Source: Diphasiastrum complanatum
Lineage: Eukaryota; Streptophyta; Lycopodiopsida; Lycopodiales; Lycopodiaceae
DNA length: 64,000 nucleotides
Assembly (NCBI GenBank): GCA_029204225.1
Contig: MU832041.1
Location: 1-64,000 of the forward strand
Direction: 5' to 3'
Below are positions 38,220 through 49,835 of the stretch, one piece after another. Numbering within the stretch: the stretch's first letter is position 1; each line of letters starts with the position of its first letter. A program made the translations under genes and the position numbers. The notes under the pieces were generated by a model, which was given only the letters and a program-made list of their open reading frames with translations, was not told where the DNA came from and did no database searches.

Positions 38220-39613
38220 GTTTCTGATGTTCGAAGATCTTTATGGCATCCTGTTACAAGAAGAACAAAGATGAGCAATGGTGAATTGACAACCCTCATC
38301 GGAAGAGCAAGCAATGCTAGCAAGGAGAAAGCATAAATACAAGAAACTCCCCAACAACAAGAATAAAGACAAATGTTTCTATTGCCAAAAGCATGGACAT
38401 TGGGCAAGGGATTGCCGCAAAAAAAATGTTGGATATTAAGAAGGGCAAGCTGAAGCAATTGACCAATCTTGATGAGGAAGATCATGATAGTGACAATGAA
38501 GACCAAAGTACAACATTTGCTACTACATTAGCATCATAGCATTCCATTGAGCACATGCATTGGTACATGGATTTAGGAGCAGCAAGAGACATGACTGGCA
38601 ACAAGTCGCGGTTCAAAAAGCTAGAGCTTACCAATGACAAAGATAGAGTTGCGTAGGTGAATGGTGACAAGTGCCAAATTCATGGAGTTGGCACAATGTC
38701 TATTCAATTTTCTGATGGACATGTGAAGGTAATTGAAATCGTTTTGTATGTTTCTGGCCTTCAGAAAAGTGTATTATTTATTGGTACAAGGAAGGATCAT
38801 AAGTTGAAGGTAGAGTTTAACAACAAGAAATGCCATATCAAGGATGTGAACCAGGGTTCCAAAGTAATTATTGATGGCTTTAGGGATAGAACTTGTGTAT
38901 TGTACAAGCTAAATGTTGTTGTCACAAAGTGCAATGCCTTGGCATCGACATCTATATTGCATAGTGACCTATGGCATAGACTATTGGGGCCTTCGAACAT
39001 CAAGAGATTGAGGTTGTTTCATAAGCTCAAACTGGTAATAAGCCTACCGAATTTGGATGATAAAGAAGAATCCATTTGCAAGAGATGGAATGGTTTAGAA
39101 AAATAATTGTACCATTATCGAGGCTGTTAGGCAATGATGATAGGCTAAAGCCATTAATACTAATGTGTCCTTGCAAAACAGAAGCTCAATAGTTGTTGTA
39201 CTTAATAGCATACCCAAAGACACATTTAGCTGTAAAAAATCTAGGATGGATGGGTTGCGAGTATTTGGATGTCGTGTGTATATATGTTCCCATATCCCAA
39301 GAGTGAAAGGACCAAAATGTAGGTGAAGGCCTTGAAGTGTATCTTTACAAGGCATGATGAGCAAACTAAGGGATATAGACGTTATGATCCACTTGGGCAA
39401 CGCATACACATAAGTCATGATGTTTTGTTCGATGAGATCCATAGGTTTGGAGATGAAAAAAGGAGTAGTGACGAACTATCCAAGCTTCTCGATGAGGATG
39501 AAGTAACTCCACCACCACATGAAGATTATCAAGATGAGGATGAAGAACGTGGTACTCCTCCTTTTGTGGAGACAAGATGGAGAGTGAGAAAAAAACCAAG
39601 GTTGCAGGTGATG
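38220..39613 (+). pseudogene. Copia E gag end, protease and integrase remnants
   Basis: Broken frames. A canonical zinc knuckle CFYCQKHGHWARDC is at 38374-38415. A protease-like WYMDLGAARDMT near 38560 has the D-S/T-G triad altered to D-L-G. Frame 38657-39106 has VNGDKCQIHGVGTMSIQFSD and SILHSDLWHRLLGPSNIKRL (pre-integrase). About 39240-39360 holds the integrase tail GLRVFGCRVYIC. Frame 39323-39600 is the acidic linker (FDEIHRFGDEKRSSDELSKL). Multiple stops. The integrase catalytic core is missing. Confidence 0.85.
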
Positions 39614-40365
39614 TGTAGTGGGTTTCTTTCCTTGCCTAATCTAAATCCAAGATCTAGTCAATCTAGAACATAGAGACGGAGTTAGTTGTCATGCGTAGGT
39701 TCGTTCCCATGAGAGCGATAGTTTAGTTTAGATTTCAGCATGAATGGAAGATCTAAATCTAACTCTACATCCATTAACCCTACTCATTCACACTAAGATC
39801 CATTAACACTACAATCCACAACAAAGATAGCTTACTCTTTCTCTCTAACCCTTTTTTTCTCTCATAAAAAGTATAATAACACTCAATCCCAATAACATTC
39901 AGATCCAATAATTAGCAAAATCCAAAGAAAGCATGAGAGATGAAGAAGGAAAGAAGAAGAGCACGAACATTCATCAATCCATTTCTAAAGAGAACCAATC
40001 TACTTTATTGAAATGAGAAAATGAACATCAGGAGCAACTCGAGTTGGTCTCTTTTTATAGTAGAGAGGAGGACCCTGGCCTATGAATCCTATTGGTCCAG
40101 TCTTGCCTCTCTTTTTATTCAAATTTAAAAAAGTGTGGGAACCATTAAAATTAGAGGAAAACCCAACTTTATTCACTAACTTGACATTTAGGCCCTACGA
40201 CATTAAAAGTCACGCAAAAAGGCCTAAGGTCCTTTTATTGACTTTTAACTAATCAATCAAATAACTATGTGATCATCGGATTGGACTTACACACGCAGGG
40301 TGCCAAATCCCTCTCACTTATTAATTAGGGTTAGGGTTGCCTTGGGATCCGCAAACCCTCCAACA
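39614..40365 (-). repeat. 3' LTR of gypsy G2
   Basis: 752 bp; + strand text TGTAGTGGGTTTC to CCCTCCAACA. Its right-hand neighbour ATATCCCCCAGT (40366-40377) is the minus-strand polypurine tract ACTGGGGGATAT. Confidence 0.94.
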
Positions 40366-40543
40366 ATATCCCCCAGTAAAATTGGTGGCGGTCCCACGAC
40401 ACCTGCAATATGCAGTTATTGGAGACTTTTATTGGCTTCGCACCGAATCTTGATTAAATGGTACTGCACCTTCTCCATGAAGTCAAGGCGTGCAGTATTA
40501 AAATCCAAATTTGTGGTAGAAAACAACGGTGGGCTCCGGCAAT

Positions 40544-41198
40544 TCACTTGGAGGTTGCCCATGATGTGAAGTGTGATTCCCAGGAGCCTCCCATCATTGC
40601 CGCACAAAAATATAAACGAGCAACCGGCAGCTGATCTTTGATTTGCTCTGAGGCCATCAGCTTATTTGGATCGAATGCCAAAGGAGGAAAACAATCATCC
40701 CATCTAGTTGCCACTGACGCCAACAGAGTTAGATCTTTAACAAACATTGTCGATTGTCACACCGTTGGATCTGGAGAGTGGACATATTCTCTCTGATAGG
40801 CTTGTAAGGCACGGTGGAAATCCACTGAGATTGTCCAGCTGTAGGGCTGATGGATGATTGGCCAATTGGCGTGCTTGTGATTGGGTGAGGCCTGCGTGTC
40901 GGATGCTATACCTATAACTGCAAGGGTGGCCTCAGTGACGCGCACCTTGTGTGTGGTCCCTGGAAAGTGATATAAAATTTAGATTTCTCCATGTACTGAA
41001 GGCAAGAGTGATAAATTCCATATGGATGCGACCAGAAAAGGCCCTCTCATGAATACCCATTGCACTGAGCAGAGGCTCCGCAAGGGTCATCCACTGAGTG
41101 ACCATGCTTGTGCTAGGAAGGATCATAATGTCCGTTGCAGATGGGACATCACGATGGATAGTATAGCGCGGAGACTGGGAAGTATCGGTAGAAGACAT
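40544..41198 (-). pseudogene. G2 extra 3' ORF, unknown function
   Basis: Between integrase and 3' LTR a minus-strand frame starts MSSTDTSQSPRYTIHRDVPS at 41198 and continues WMTLAEPLLSAMGIHERAF and FSTWRNLNFISLSRDH. Near 40935 a frameshift leads to VTEATLAVIGIASDTQASPN, IIHQPYSWTISVDFHRALQA, and after one stop (about 40755) FVKDLTLLASVATRWDDCFP and LYFCAAMMGGSWESH. About 215 codons in all. I do not recognise the family; it is unlike the extra ORF of G1. Consistent composition across the frames suggests a former real gene. Confidence 0.55.
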
Positions 41199-41449
41199 GA
41201 TGATTAGAAAGGAAATATAAAATGTGTAAAAGTGTCTCAGAAAGCAGTGCAAGAATTTTGGAAGGCTTTGGTCGTAGTAAAAATTTGCAAGAGCTTTGCT
41301 AGCACAAGTGAGGAATGAATCGAATTCAGTCAACCTATAGGTGAATTTGGTGGATCCATTCCACTGAATACTAGTTTGGCTGATCAATTCTGAATAAAAA
41401 TTTGCAGGCATGTACAGTACTGTGATAATAGGGTATAAAAATCTTGGCA

Positions 41450-41900
41450 AAGGTTTTTGGGGATCTGAACCTATCAAGTGAACGTTTTTCAAGCCTGGCG
41501 AAGGATGAACCTTTGCCTAGGAGGATCTTTCGCCCAAGTACTGTCATAAATGTATTTTTCCAAGACCTAAACCTATAAATAACCTAATTTTGACATTTTA
41601 AGATCATCTAACAGGTCGACGAAGGTTAATAATGAGGTTAAGATGCTCGGCGAAGGTTCCCAAAATGGCATATCAATATTCCTTCACCGGACTCAAAAAT
41701 TGAGGTTTTTTCTGGACAGAAACCTTTGCCCACCTCAAATTAGATAAATCTAGAGTGGATGTACAATCTGAGAGCTCAGCGAAGGTTTTTGGTACTGAAT
41801 AGGCTAAATCTGACCAAAACAGTGATTTTCTAAGTTTTTTTCCATCAAAAAATTATTGTGCTTTCTTTTTCTATGTTGATGACTTTTTGACTTTTGCTCA
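41450..41900 (-). other. G2 3' spacer with CGAAGGTT motifs
   Basis: No ORF. CGAAGG(TT) occurs at 41499, 41620, 41651 and 41780 on the + strand, with reverse-strand forms such as CTTTCGCC (about 41527). The same motif fills the 5' leader. Confidence 0.7.
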
Positions 41901-41959
41901 TCAGTATTTTCTCAATTAAATTATTTTTTTAACTGTCTTTTTCTAAAAAACTCAGCAAA

Positions 41960-42502
41960 TTAAGTACTGAACAACAAAAAATTGAAAAACAAACATTTTC
42001 CATCCAAGTGCTCGGGAATTACTATGCCATAGTTCAAGATTTCCTTCACTTTATACAAGCCTTCCCCAGTGAACTTCAACTTGCCCTTGATCAGCTTGGT
42101 TTTGTACATTAATGCAAGATCTCCTGTTTTCAAATCTTTTTTTTGCAATCGGCGATAATTGTGCCATGCCTTGCGGCGGGCTTTCTCTGCTGCTAAGGCA
42201 TGAACTGCCATCAATCGGGTTTCACATAATTTGTACAACACTTCATGACGGAGTTGTAAAGACGTATCATCATTTAATCGTTCTATGGCCGCTATGCATA
42301 AAGATGGGATTAAAAATTCAATCGGCATGACAGCATCTTGACCATAAACCAGTTGAAAAGGTGTTTGATTTGTACTATTTTTGTAAGCAATTCTGAATGC
42401 CCATAATGCTGCATACAGTTTATGTTCCCAATCAGACCGACTCGCATCAACTGTCTTTGTCATAATGGTGTAGAGAATCTTATTGGAAGATTGTGTTTCC
42501 AT
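41960..42502 (-). pseudogene. G2 integrase C-terminal part
   Basis: 180 codons: SSNKILYTIMTKTVDASRSD, WEHKLYAALWAFRIAYKNST, TPFQLVYGQDAVMPIEFLIP, AAEKARRKAWHN, KKDLKTGDLALMYKTKLIKG and KFTGEGLYKVKEIL. The DDE core upstream is missing; the sequence joins the RNase H part at about 42510. The equivalent G3 fragment keeps more of the core. Confidence 0.92.
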
Positions 42503-42514
42503 GAGGTAGGGACA

Positions 42515-42963
42515 AAATTTTCGAATAGAAAAATCATGGCCAATGCCTCATATTTAGTTGTTGAATAATTCTTTTTTGGATTTGTAAGCTGTCTGCTTGC
42601 AAATCGTATAGGATAATCCTTCTTATAGTCATCTGGCTGCGTCAAAAGTGATCCAATGGCGTATTTTGAAGCATCCGTATGAACATGAAATTCTATTGTC
42701 CAATTTGGAGAATGCAGTATTGGTGCTGAAGTTAATGCTTTTTTTAATTTTTCAAAGGCTTCTAACGCTTCTATTGTCCAAATAGGAACAATGGTCAGTT
42801 TGTATATAGGTCGTGCTAAATCCGCAAAGAAGATAATAAAGATTCGATAGTAGTTCGCATGACCCATAAACACGTAAACTCCACGAATTGTTACTGGCGG
42901 TGGCAATTCCACAATAACTTTGATCTTAGAATAATCTGTGGCAATACCATGTCTTGATATCAC
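42515..42963 (-). pseudogene. G2 RT thumb and RNase H remnant
   Basis: Minus frame: KIKVIVELPPPVTIRGVYVF, GHANYYRIFI (usually GLxGYYRRFI), LKKALTSAPILHSPNWTIEF, HVHTDASKYAIGSLLTQPDD and FASRQLTNPKKNYSTTKYEA. It includes the first RNase H Asp and Glu. It breaks off after IFLFENFVPT, where the deletion to integrase begins. Confidence 0.9.
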
Positions 42964-42989
42964 ATGTCAAAGCACAACTCCGTGGGAAA

Positions 42990-43751
42990 CCCATATATGA
43001 CATTTTTCTGGATTAAGAGAAATATGATATTTGCGACATCTTTCAAATACTTTTCCCAATCGATCCAGGTGGTCTGTATCTATACTATAAACTCCCAAGT
43101 AAATTTCAAGAAATTTTGTAGATAATCTTTAAATGCAAATTGCATTACTCTCTGGAATGGACTTGGTGCATTACAGAGTTCAAACGACATTACTTTGCAA
43201 GCATAGGTGTCCCATTCTGTTGCAAAAGCAGTTTTGTGACGATCGCCAGGTGCGATCTTAACCTGGTTGTAACCACTAAATCCATCCAGAAAACTATAAG
43301 CTTCCACTCCAACAAGGCGATCCAAAATGCTTTCAGTAAAAGGTAACAGAAAGTGATTCTTCCGCGTCACTTTGTTCAACGCTTTGAGGTTCACACAGAT
43401 CCTCAATTTCCCATTTTTCTTAGGAACAATGACAATCGATGAAATCCATTCAGTATGCTCGATCTCATAAATAAAATCGACGTCAAGCAATCTCTGAAGT
43501 TCTTTCTTTATCAGATTCGCTACATTAGGATTACAGCGATAGAACTTTGTAACCTTTGGAACTGCATCAGGTACTAAAGCTATGGTATGTTCAATCACTG
43601 ATGTTGGAATACCTTTCAAATCTTGATAAGTCCATGCAAAGCAATCTTGATACTTAATAAGTGACAAGCGGAGTGCTTGATACTGTTCAGGAGTAAGTTG
43701 TGATCCAACTTGTACATTCTTTTCCGGTTCTCCTGGCTCGGCAAGATTCAT
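42990..43751 (-). pseudogene. G2 reverse transcriptase, catalytic box deleted
   Basis: Frame 43751-43080: DCFAWTYQDLKGIPTSVIEH, IVIVPKKNGKLRICVNLKAL, FLDGFSGYNQVKIAPGDRHK, FELCNAPSPFQRVM. Where the YxDD box should follow FLEIYL the sequence runs on to VYS without the two Asp residues and the frame shifts. The other frame resumes with DHLDRLGKVFERCRKYHISL and NPEKCHIWVS (to about 42990). A deletion of about 10 bp explains both changes. RT cannot be active. Confidence 0.9.
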
Positions 43752-43972
43752 TGGCTGTGTCTTAGCTAGGCCATTGTAAACTTCTTTGGCATGTGTTCTT
43801 CAGGTTCACAATGTGCTTTAGGTAACATGATAACCACATCGTCCAGTGTATAACATTTAAAATGCTCGGGCATATCATGTTGGACTACGTTTGCTTGTTC
43901 TTTTTTGAAAGGACTTGTCTTGGATCTTCGTTTAGCCTTCTTAGCAGGAATTGATCGTGGAGGTGATGACTT

Positions 43973-44998
43973 TCAAGATGATAAATCTTTCTTCAAAGGT
44001 GAAGACTTCCTAGATGATGATGTCTTACTAGAAATCTGACTTGAAGAATCATCCTTGACTTTTCCTTTGCCTTTATCTAATAAAGGTGGCACTTCCTTTG
44101 AATCAATCTTCCGAGGGGGATTTTCCCATTTCAGGACCGTATTATAATGTTGCTTAGCTTGTTTCTTCATCATCGATCTTGTGATCTTGTCTTCCTTCAA
44201 TATAACTGCTTTGGGCGGTTTGATTGTTGGTTCATCAGGAACATTACGCACTCCAAATCTGGTCGGATCCATATGATTTAGAATCTTCTCATCCGTAAGT
44301 TTTGCATTACCATCATAAGTCAAGGCATGACTCACATGAATGGGTTCGTCCTCAATCGGATCTGGTATAGGTTCCGTTGATATCCAGGCTACATTCAGCA
44401 CATTTAGTAAGAACATGATTGGTGTATCCAAAGTTCGATCTAATAAAAAAATCTCGCTCAAATCTGATTGATTATCTTGTTGACACATATATCCTGTTGT
44501 ACAATCAATCGTTGCAAGAGCTTCATGCCAATTGACCGTATTTGTTTGAGAATCGTAATGAACTCCCAAATTTTTCTGTGGTCCGTCACAAGTGTGATCC
44601 GTTGTTGACGAATTGTCATTCTCTTTTTGAACCACTGGTTTGATAGTCCAAGTTGTAGGATCAATTCTAACTGCACGTTCAGAATTTTCAAAAGTGATTT
44701 TTTTGGTACCCCAGTTATGAATTACTTGCACAACTCGTAACCATGGACGTCCCAATAGAACTCGGTAAACATTAGGCACTTCTGGTACGTCCATCACTAT
44801 GAAAGTAATGACAAACGGTACTCCTGCAATCTTGACAGGTATATCTTCCACCATTCCTCGTGGATGAACTATCGTTTGATCAGCTAGCTTAATAGCAAAA
44901 CTAGCAGATTGGTTCTTTGTAAGGCCCCATTTTGCACATAGCTTTGTAGAGATCAGGTTAACTCCTGAATCGCCATCTATCACGGCTGCTTCTTTAGG
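43973..44998 (-). pseudogene. G2 aspartic protease and linker
   Basis: Minus frame of 336 codons. The protease start AAVIDGDSGVNLISTKLCAK keeps D-S-G, then IKLADQTIVHPRGMVEDIPV, FVITFIVMDVPEVPNVYRVL, LGRPWLRVVQVIHNW. A long linker follows (DEPIHVSHALTYDGNAKLTD; Ser/Lys-rich end SSRKSSPLKKDLSS). The linker has a counterpart in G3 at 54918-55187. A stop just before the ATG at 44983 and one at 43970 bound the frame. Confidence 0.9.
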
Positions 44999-45078
44999 AA
45001 TTGTCTATGTTGTATTGGCAGAGTGATATTCTTTTGTTCACTTTCCCAAGCGGCTCCAACATGGAGTACTTCATTAGA

Positions 45079-45551
45079 TTATTCAAATCCAGCACAAAAA
45101 AGCGGCTCTTGATGGACTTCTGGTTCTTCTTGAGCTAACTTTTGCGCTAAGACTTCTTTTGCTTTTGGCACCAACTTCAGGATCTCTCCCAATGAAATAT
45201 TGATCTTACTAGACAAAATGTTCATGAGTAGTTCTGTTTGCAGTGCTTCTGGTTCAGTCATCTTGAAGGGTTCTTCAAGATGATGTGACTGATCATTCAT
45301 ATCCGTACATAAATTTCTTGAAGGCTGCAATGGTGAAGACCGAATTCAGCTATTGATTTAGCAACTTCAAGCTCTTCTTCTTCTTGAAGATGTTTAATCC
45401 ATTGTCTCATATTCTGATATCTTTGTTTTTCTGCATTAAGATTTGGATAGAATCTCGATGTTGTTGGTGTATCATTCAATGGTATAGAATCAACAGGTAT
45501 TGGATCCACTACTGGTTCTTTTTGCTTCTGTGCTCTGGTGACCACCATCAA
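45079..45551 (-). pseudogene. G2 gag-protease connector
   Basis: Two overlapping minus frames (45551-45297 and 45330-45079). The second has LLMNILSSKINISLGEILKL and VPKAKEVLAQKL, the leucine-rich stretch that usually precedes gypsy protease. Frameshift between them near 45315. Confidence 0.75.
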
Positions 45552-45603
45552 GGGTCACTTGGTTTATTCTGAGCTACTGGACTTTGCTTGATTGTTATCA
45601 AAT

Positions 45604-46987
45604 TTACAGGTGTTGTAGCTGGTGGTGGCTTCGTTCTTGCTGAACAGTCTTTATATCAATGTCCATAACCACAGTCACGATAGAATGGTACAAATTTCTC
45701 TTTATTTGGACATTCTGCAACTTTGTGATTTTCTCTACATGCAAAGCATCCAAGTGGTGCTCTGGTCCAATTTTTAAAAGCCTGTTGTTGAGTGGCAGCA
45801 TAAATGGCATACTGTTCTGAAGATCCACCTTCCTGATCATTACCATAGTTCCATTGCTCAGCACTTCCGTAAGATTCTGGTTTCATCAAATTGGCAGGAG
45901 GAACGAAATGCTTTGGTGGGGCAGGTGAAGCTAAATGTTTCGAGTATCCAAGAGCAGATTGTCGCAGTCTTACTGCTGGATTACCTCCATACTGTGGTTC
46001 TCGGTATCCCATCTAGGCATACAGTTGTTGAATTATCTGAGGGTTGAAGTTGCAAAAAGCAGTCTCATGATCAAGTAAATTACACATATGGCAAACACTG
46101 AGTTCCATTCGTTTTTTCAATTGAGGACACTCGTTCACTCTGTGATTTCCTGTACAAATAGAACACCAGACATTTTCCCGGGTAGGAAAAGTCTTTGCAA
46201 GCTTTTCACGTTCCTTGTTTGCTTCCCCATGGAAATTTTCCAATGCTTTGATCTTCTCATCAAATTGCAACTGCAACTTTTCCATCTGTTTTTGTTGGTT
46301 CTTTCCAAGTTTCTCGAACTCATTGAGCATCATTTCTGCAGTAGCATTGGCATTCGTTGATGCAATAGTGGTGGATGTCGTAGTAGTTTGCCCTGCTGTA
46401 TAAGGCAACATACTGATATTTGGCTCCTCATCTGAATTTTCATCCTCCTCCCGAATTGCATCGTCCATGGCATTTTGCAAGAGTGCATACTCATTATGGC
46501 GTTTCAACTCATGTCTAATCTGTTTAGGTAGACCTGACAAAAACCACATAATCATGGCATTTTCGTTAATCATCTCAGGTTCGCATTTAGATCTAAGACG
46601 TTTCACCCGTTCAATGTAATCTCGAACCATTTCCCGCTTTCCCATTTTAATTTTACTTAAAAGTAGGAAAGGGTCTTCCATAAACTTTTGCGGTTTGAAC
46701 CGTGTGATAAGGGCTCGCTTAACAACCTCCCAATCTGTACACTCAGTTTCGTCTTGGTTATAGTACCAATCTTGTGTTGCGTCTGTTAAGGCCATAGGAA
46801 ACAGCTTAAGTTTATCTTGAGGATAAATCTCACCATAGACTTCACAAGATTCAGCATAGATCTAAAGAAATCTAACTGGATCTTTTAATCCATTATATTT
46901 GGGTAGATCCAAACGGGGTGCTCTTCTAAAAATAATTGGATTGACTTCCTGTGGAGCACCTCCAGGAGCAGCTCCAGGGGCAGCCAT
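45604..46987 (-). pseudogene. G2 Gag
   Basis: Starts at ATG 46987 (MAAPGAAPGGAPQEVNPIIF), RRAPRLDLPKYNGLKDPV, a TAG at 46862-46864, then the Retrotrans_gag core (46795-46013): MALTDATQDWYYNQDETECT, LITRFKPQKFMEDP, KMGKREMVRDYIERVKRLRS and MIMWFLSGLP. A coiled-coil-like stretch is followed by several Cys/His boxes (CSICTGNHRVNEC, CHMCNLLDHETAFC, CFACRENHKVAEC). Frames split at 46013 and about 45660. The first and third boxes have C-x2-C-x3-H-x4-C spacing, one residue short. Confidence 0.9.
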
Positions 46988-48190
46988 CTTTACAAATTTA
47001 GATTAAGGAAACAATGAGATTGGATCTAGATTTTTTAATCACAACTATCTCAGATCAGATCTGCTAGATCTATTCCATTTTTCAAGAATCTGATTCTATA
47101 TCATGAAAAAAATTTCGAGATTCAATCAATCGATACTTCTCAAAAATGATAAATCTCTTATAATCCAATTCAAAATATATCAGATTTGATCCAAGTTTTG
47201 ACACAGACTTGATTTGGAAAATCAGAAACTTAAAATAGGTCTGGCGAAAGTTCACTAGGTGAAGATTGGCTCAACGAAGGGTTTGGGCAAAAAACTCTCT
47301 CAACATTTTTTTTTTTATGATTTCTTGGAAAATAGCCTTCGTCGACCTTTCAGGTGAAAGATCTGACACAGATACAATAATGGAAAGACGGGCGAAGGTT
47401 TATGACACAAGAAAATATAGTTTCAATGGTTGGCGAGGGTAAAATTCAAGATTTTCTATGATCGGATCAAGAAGAGTCTTCGCCAAACTCAAAAATGGTA
47501 TTTTATTATAAATAGAATGTTGCGAAAACTCAGCGAAGGTCCTGGCAAAGGATCAAGAGTAATACTGATAATTTTGCAAAAAAGTGACTTTTTTGGCAAA
47601 AATATGGCAATATGACAACTGATCCTCTGAAACCCTTTTTATTTTTGGTATTATTCTTTGCCGACCTAGCAGTAGATAGATCTGAATCACACCTGTGCAC
47701 AATAAATCGAGCGAAGGTTCTTTTTCTGTATTTTTAGGATTTTGATGATTTTTTGGTATTTTTTGACGATTTTTTTGATATTTCTGAAAATATGCTGGGA
47801 ATTAATCTTCGCCCTTCAAATTGAAAGTTTTGTGAACAAAACCGAAGGTATTTACAACTCAGCGAAGGTTTCCAAAAAGAGGATAAAAAGTTCTAAGCTC
47901 TAATGACGCTTTTTGTCTCTTTTTGACCAAATCTGACAAATTTGACCGATGTTTGTTATTTTCTCTGATATCTCAGATCCAAATGGATCTTAAGATTGGT
48001 GATCTGAATAGCTTTCTCTGTTTTAACAATCAGATTAGATTTCAAACAAGCAAATCCACTAAAATCAAGCAAAATCAATCCCAAACTAACCCTAAAATGC
48101 AGATTTAACACTATTCATGCCATGACAAGATGCCTAATGCAAGCTAACCATCCAACAATCATGCTGCAAACTCAAAAATTGGCGTAGCTC
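46988..48190 (-). other. G2 leader with CGAAGGTT motifs
   Basis: About 1.2 kb without an ORF between primer site and gag. CGAAGG-type words on the + strand lie at 47275, 47393, 47533, 47712, 47843 and 47863, near-matches at 47245 and 47434, and complementary forms (CTTCGCC, CTTCGTCGACC) near 47338, 47480 and 47806. Likely cis-acting or a degenerate repeat. Confidence 0.7.
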
Positions 48191-48210
48191 CCCGGCGACG
48201 ACGCAAAAAT
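48190..48210 (-). other. Candidate primer binding site of G2
   Basis: On the minus strand the 5' LTR is followed by ATTTTTGCGTCGTCGCCGGG, resembling the TGGCGCCGTTGCCGGGG-type sites of Athila/Tat elements with changes. Confidence 0.6.
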
Positions 48211-48960
48211 TGTAGTGGGTTTCTTTCCTTGCCTAACCTGAATCCAAGAACTAGTCAATCTAGCATCATAGAGATGGAGTTAATTGTCACGCGTAGGTTT
48301 GTTCCCATGAGAGCGATAGTTTAGTTCAAATTTCAGCATGAATGGAAGACCTAAATCTAACTCTACATCCATTAACCGTACTCATTAACACTAAGATCCA
48401 TTACCACTACAATCCACAACAAAGATAGCTTACTCTTTCTCTCTCTCTCTTTCTCTCTCATAAAAAGTATAATAACACTCAATCCCAATAACATTCAGAT
48501 CCAATAATTAGCAAAATCCAAATAAAGCATGAGAGATGGAGAAGAAAAGAAGAAGAGCAAGGACACTCATCAATCCATTTCTGAAGAGAACCAATTTACT
48601 TTATTGAAATGAGGAAATGAACATGAGGAGCAACTCGAGTTGGTCCTCTCTTATAGTAAAGAGGAGGACCTAGCCTCTCAATCCTATTGATCCAGTCTTG
48701 CCTCTCTTTTTATTCAAATTTAAAAAAGTGTGGGAACCATCAAAATTGGAGAGAAACCCAACTTTATTCACTAAGTTGACATTTAGGCCCTGCAACATTA
48801 AAAGTCCTGTAAAAAGGCCTAAAGTCCTTTTATTGACTTTTAACTAATCAATCAAATAACTATGTGATCATCGGGTTGGACTTACACACGCAGGGTGCCA
48901 AATCCCTTTCACTTATTAACTAGGGTTAGGTTTGGCTTGGGATCTGCAAACCCTCCAACA
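48211..48960 (-). repeat. 5' LTR of gypsy G2
   Basis: 750 bp; + strand text TGTAGTGGGTTTC to CCCTCCAACA; followed by TGATG target duplicate. Confidence 0.94.
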
Positions 48961-49835
48961 TGATGAAAGAAAGAAAAATGATGCACCTTGGAATTCCTAC
49001 TCACCGCACATTGGATCATCTCAATGGAAATTATCTAAGCAGTATACGAAGTGACAAGGAAAGGAAAATTGTCAAATCTAGCCAGGATAGAGAGCTATGG
49101 CGTTCTATGAGAGAGAAGATAGAACCTGATAGGTTTCAGGTAGATCTCGCACTCATAAGCAACATCATTTCATCTACTGAACCCTCTTGTTTTGAGGAGG
49201 CCAAGGATCAAGAGATATGGCAAAAAGCAATGCAAGAGGAGATTGATTCTATCAAACACCATGACACTTGGGAAATAATGGACCTTCCAAAGGGCAAAAG
49301 ACCCATTGACAACAAATGGGTATACAGGACAAAGTACCATATCCATGGAACCATTGCAAAGCATAAGGCAAGGCTTGTAGTAAAGGGTTATGCACAGAGT
49401 CAGAGCATTGACTGCAAAGAGACCTTTACTCATGTGGCCAAATGGAACACACTTCACATGGTGATTGCCTTAGGGACATTGTTTGAAGGGAATCTAAATC
49501 AAATTGACGTAAAGTCCACTTTTTGAAATGGTAAGCTTGAAGAAGAAGTGTACATGGAGCAACCTAGTGGTTTTGTGATATAGGGCATGGAAGATAAGGT
49601 ATGCAAATTGAAGAAAGCCTTGTATGGATTGACGCAAGCACTATGTGCTTGGTACAACCACTTTGATGAGCATCTCCTATCTAGAGGTTTGATACACACT
49701 TCTTCATATTTTAGCGTTTATTTCTTTGCTCGTGATTGTAGCATCACATTGATTGTGTTGTACGTAGCCAACCTAATAATCACAGGTAATGATAATGATC
49801 ACATAGTCCTCTTCTTAACTGCTAATATTTGTTGA
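48961..49835 (+). pseudogene. Copia E reverse transcriptase, N-terminal half
   Basis: Frame 48960-49526: STEPSCFEEAKDQEIWQKAM, KGKRPIDNKWVYRTKYHIHG, KHKARLVVKGYAQSQSIDCK and TFTHVAKWNTLHMVIALGTL, NQIDVKSTF then stop. After it, GKLEEEVYMEQPSGFVI, KVCKLKKALYGLTQALCAWY and, near 49757, VLYVANLIITGND. The YVDD box reads YVAN, so both catalytic Asp are lost. The rest of RT and RNase H is gone. Confidence 0.9.

Larger units (their letters stand above)
39614..48960 (-). mobile_element. Gypsy element G2, complete ends
   Basis: 9347 bp on the minus strand, LTRs 39614-40365 (3') and 48211-48960 (5'), flanked by TGATG (39609-39613 and 48961-48965). Gene order on the minus strand: primer site, 1.2-kb leader, gag, protease, RT, RNase H, truncated integrase, spacer, extra ORF. 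The LTRs differ at roughly 10 sites in their first 80 bp, so insertion is not recent. Defects: stop in gag, deleted RT catalytic box, deletion between RNase H and integrase. G3 (53812-56330) is related. Confidence 0.95.
38220..49835 (+). mobile_element. Copia element E, split by gypsy G2
   Basis: Left part 38220-39613 (zinc knuckle, protease, pre-integrase, integrase tail) and right part 48961-49835 (RT N-terminal half). G2 sits between them with TSD TGATG, so E existed before G2. No LTRs of E are seen, most of the integrase core is deleted, and RNase H is absent. Confidence 0.85.
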
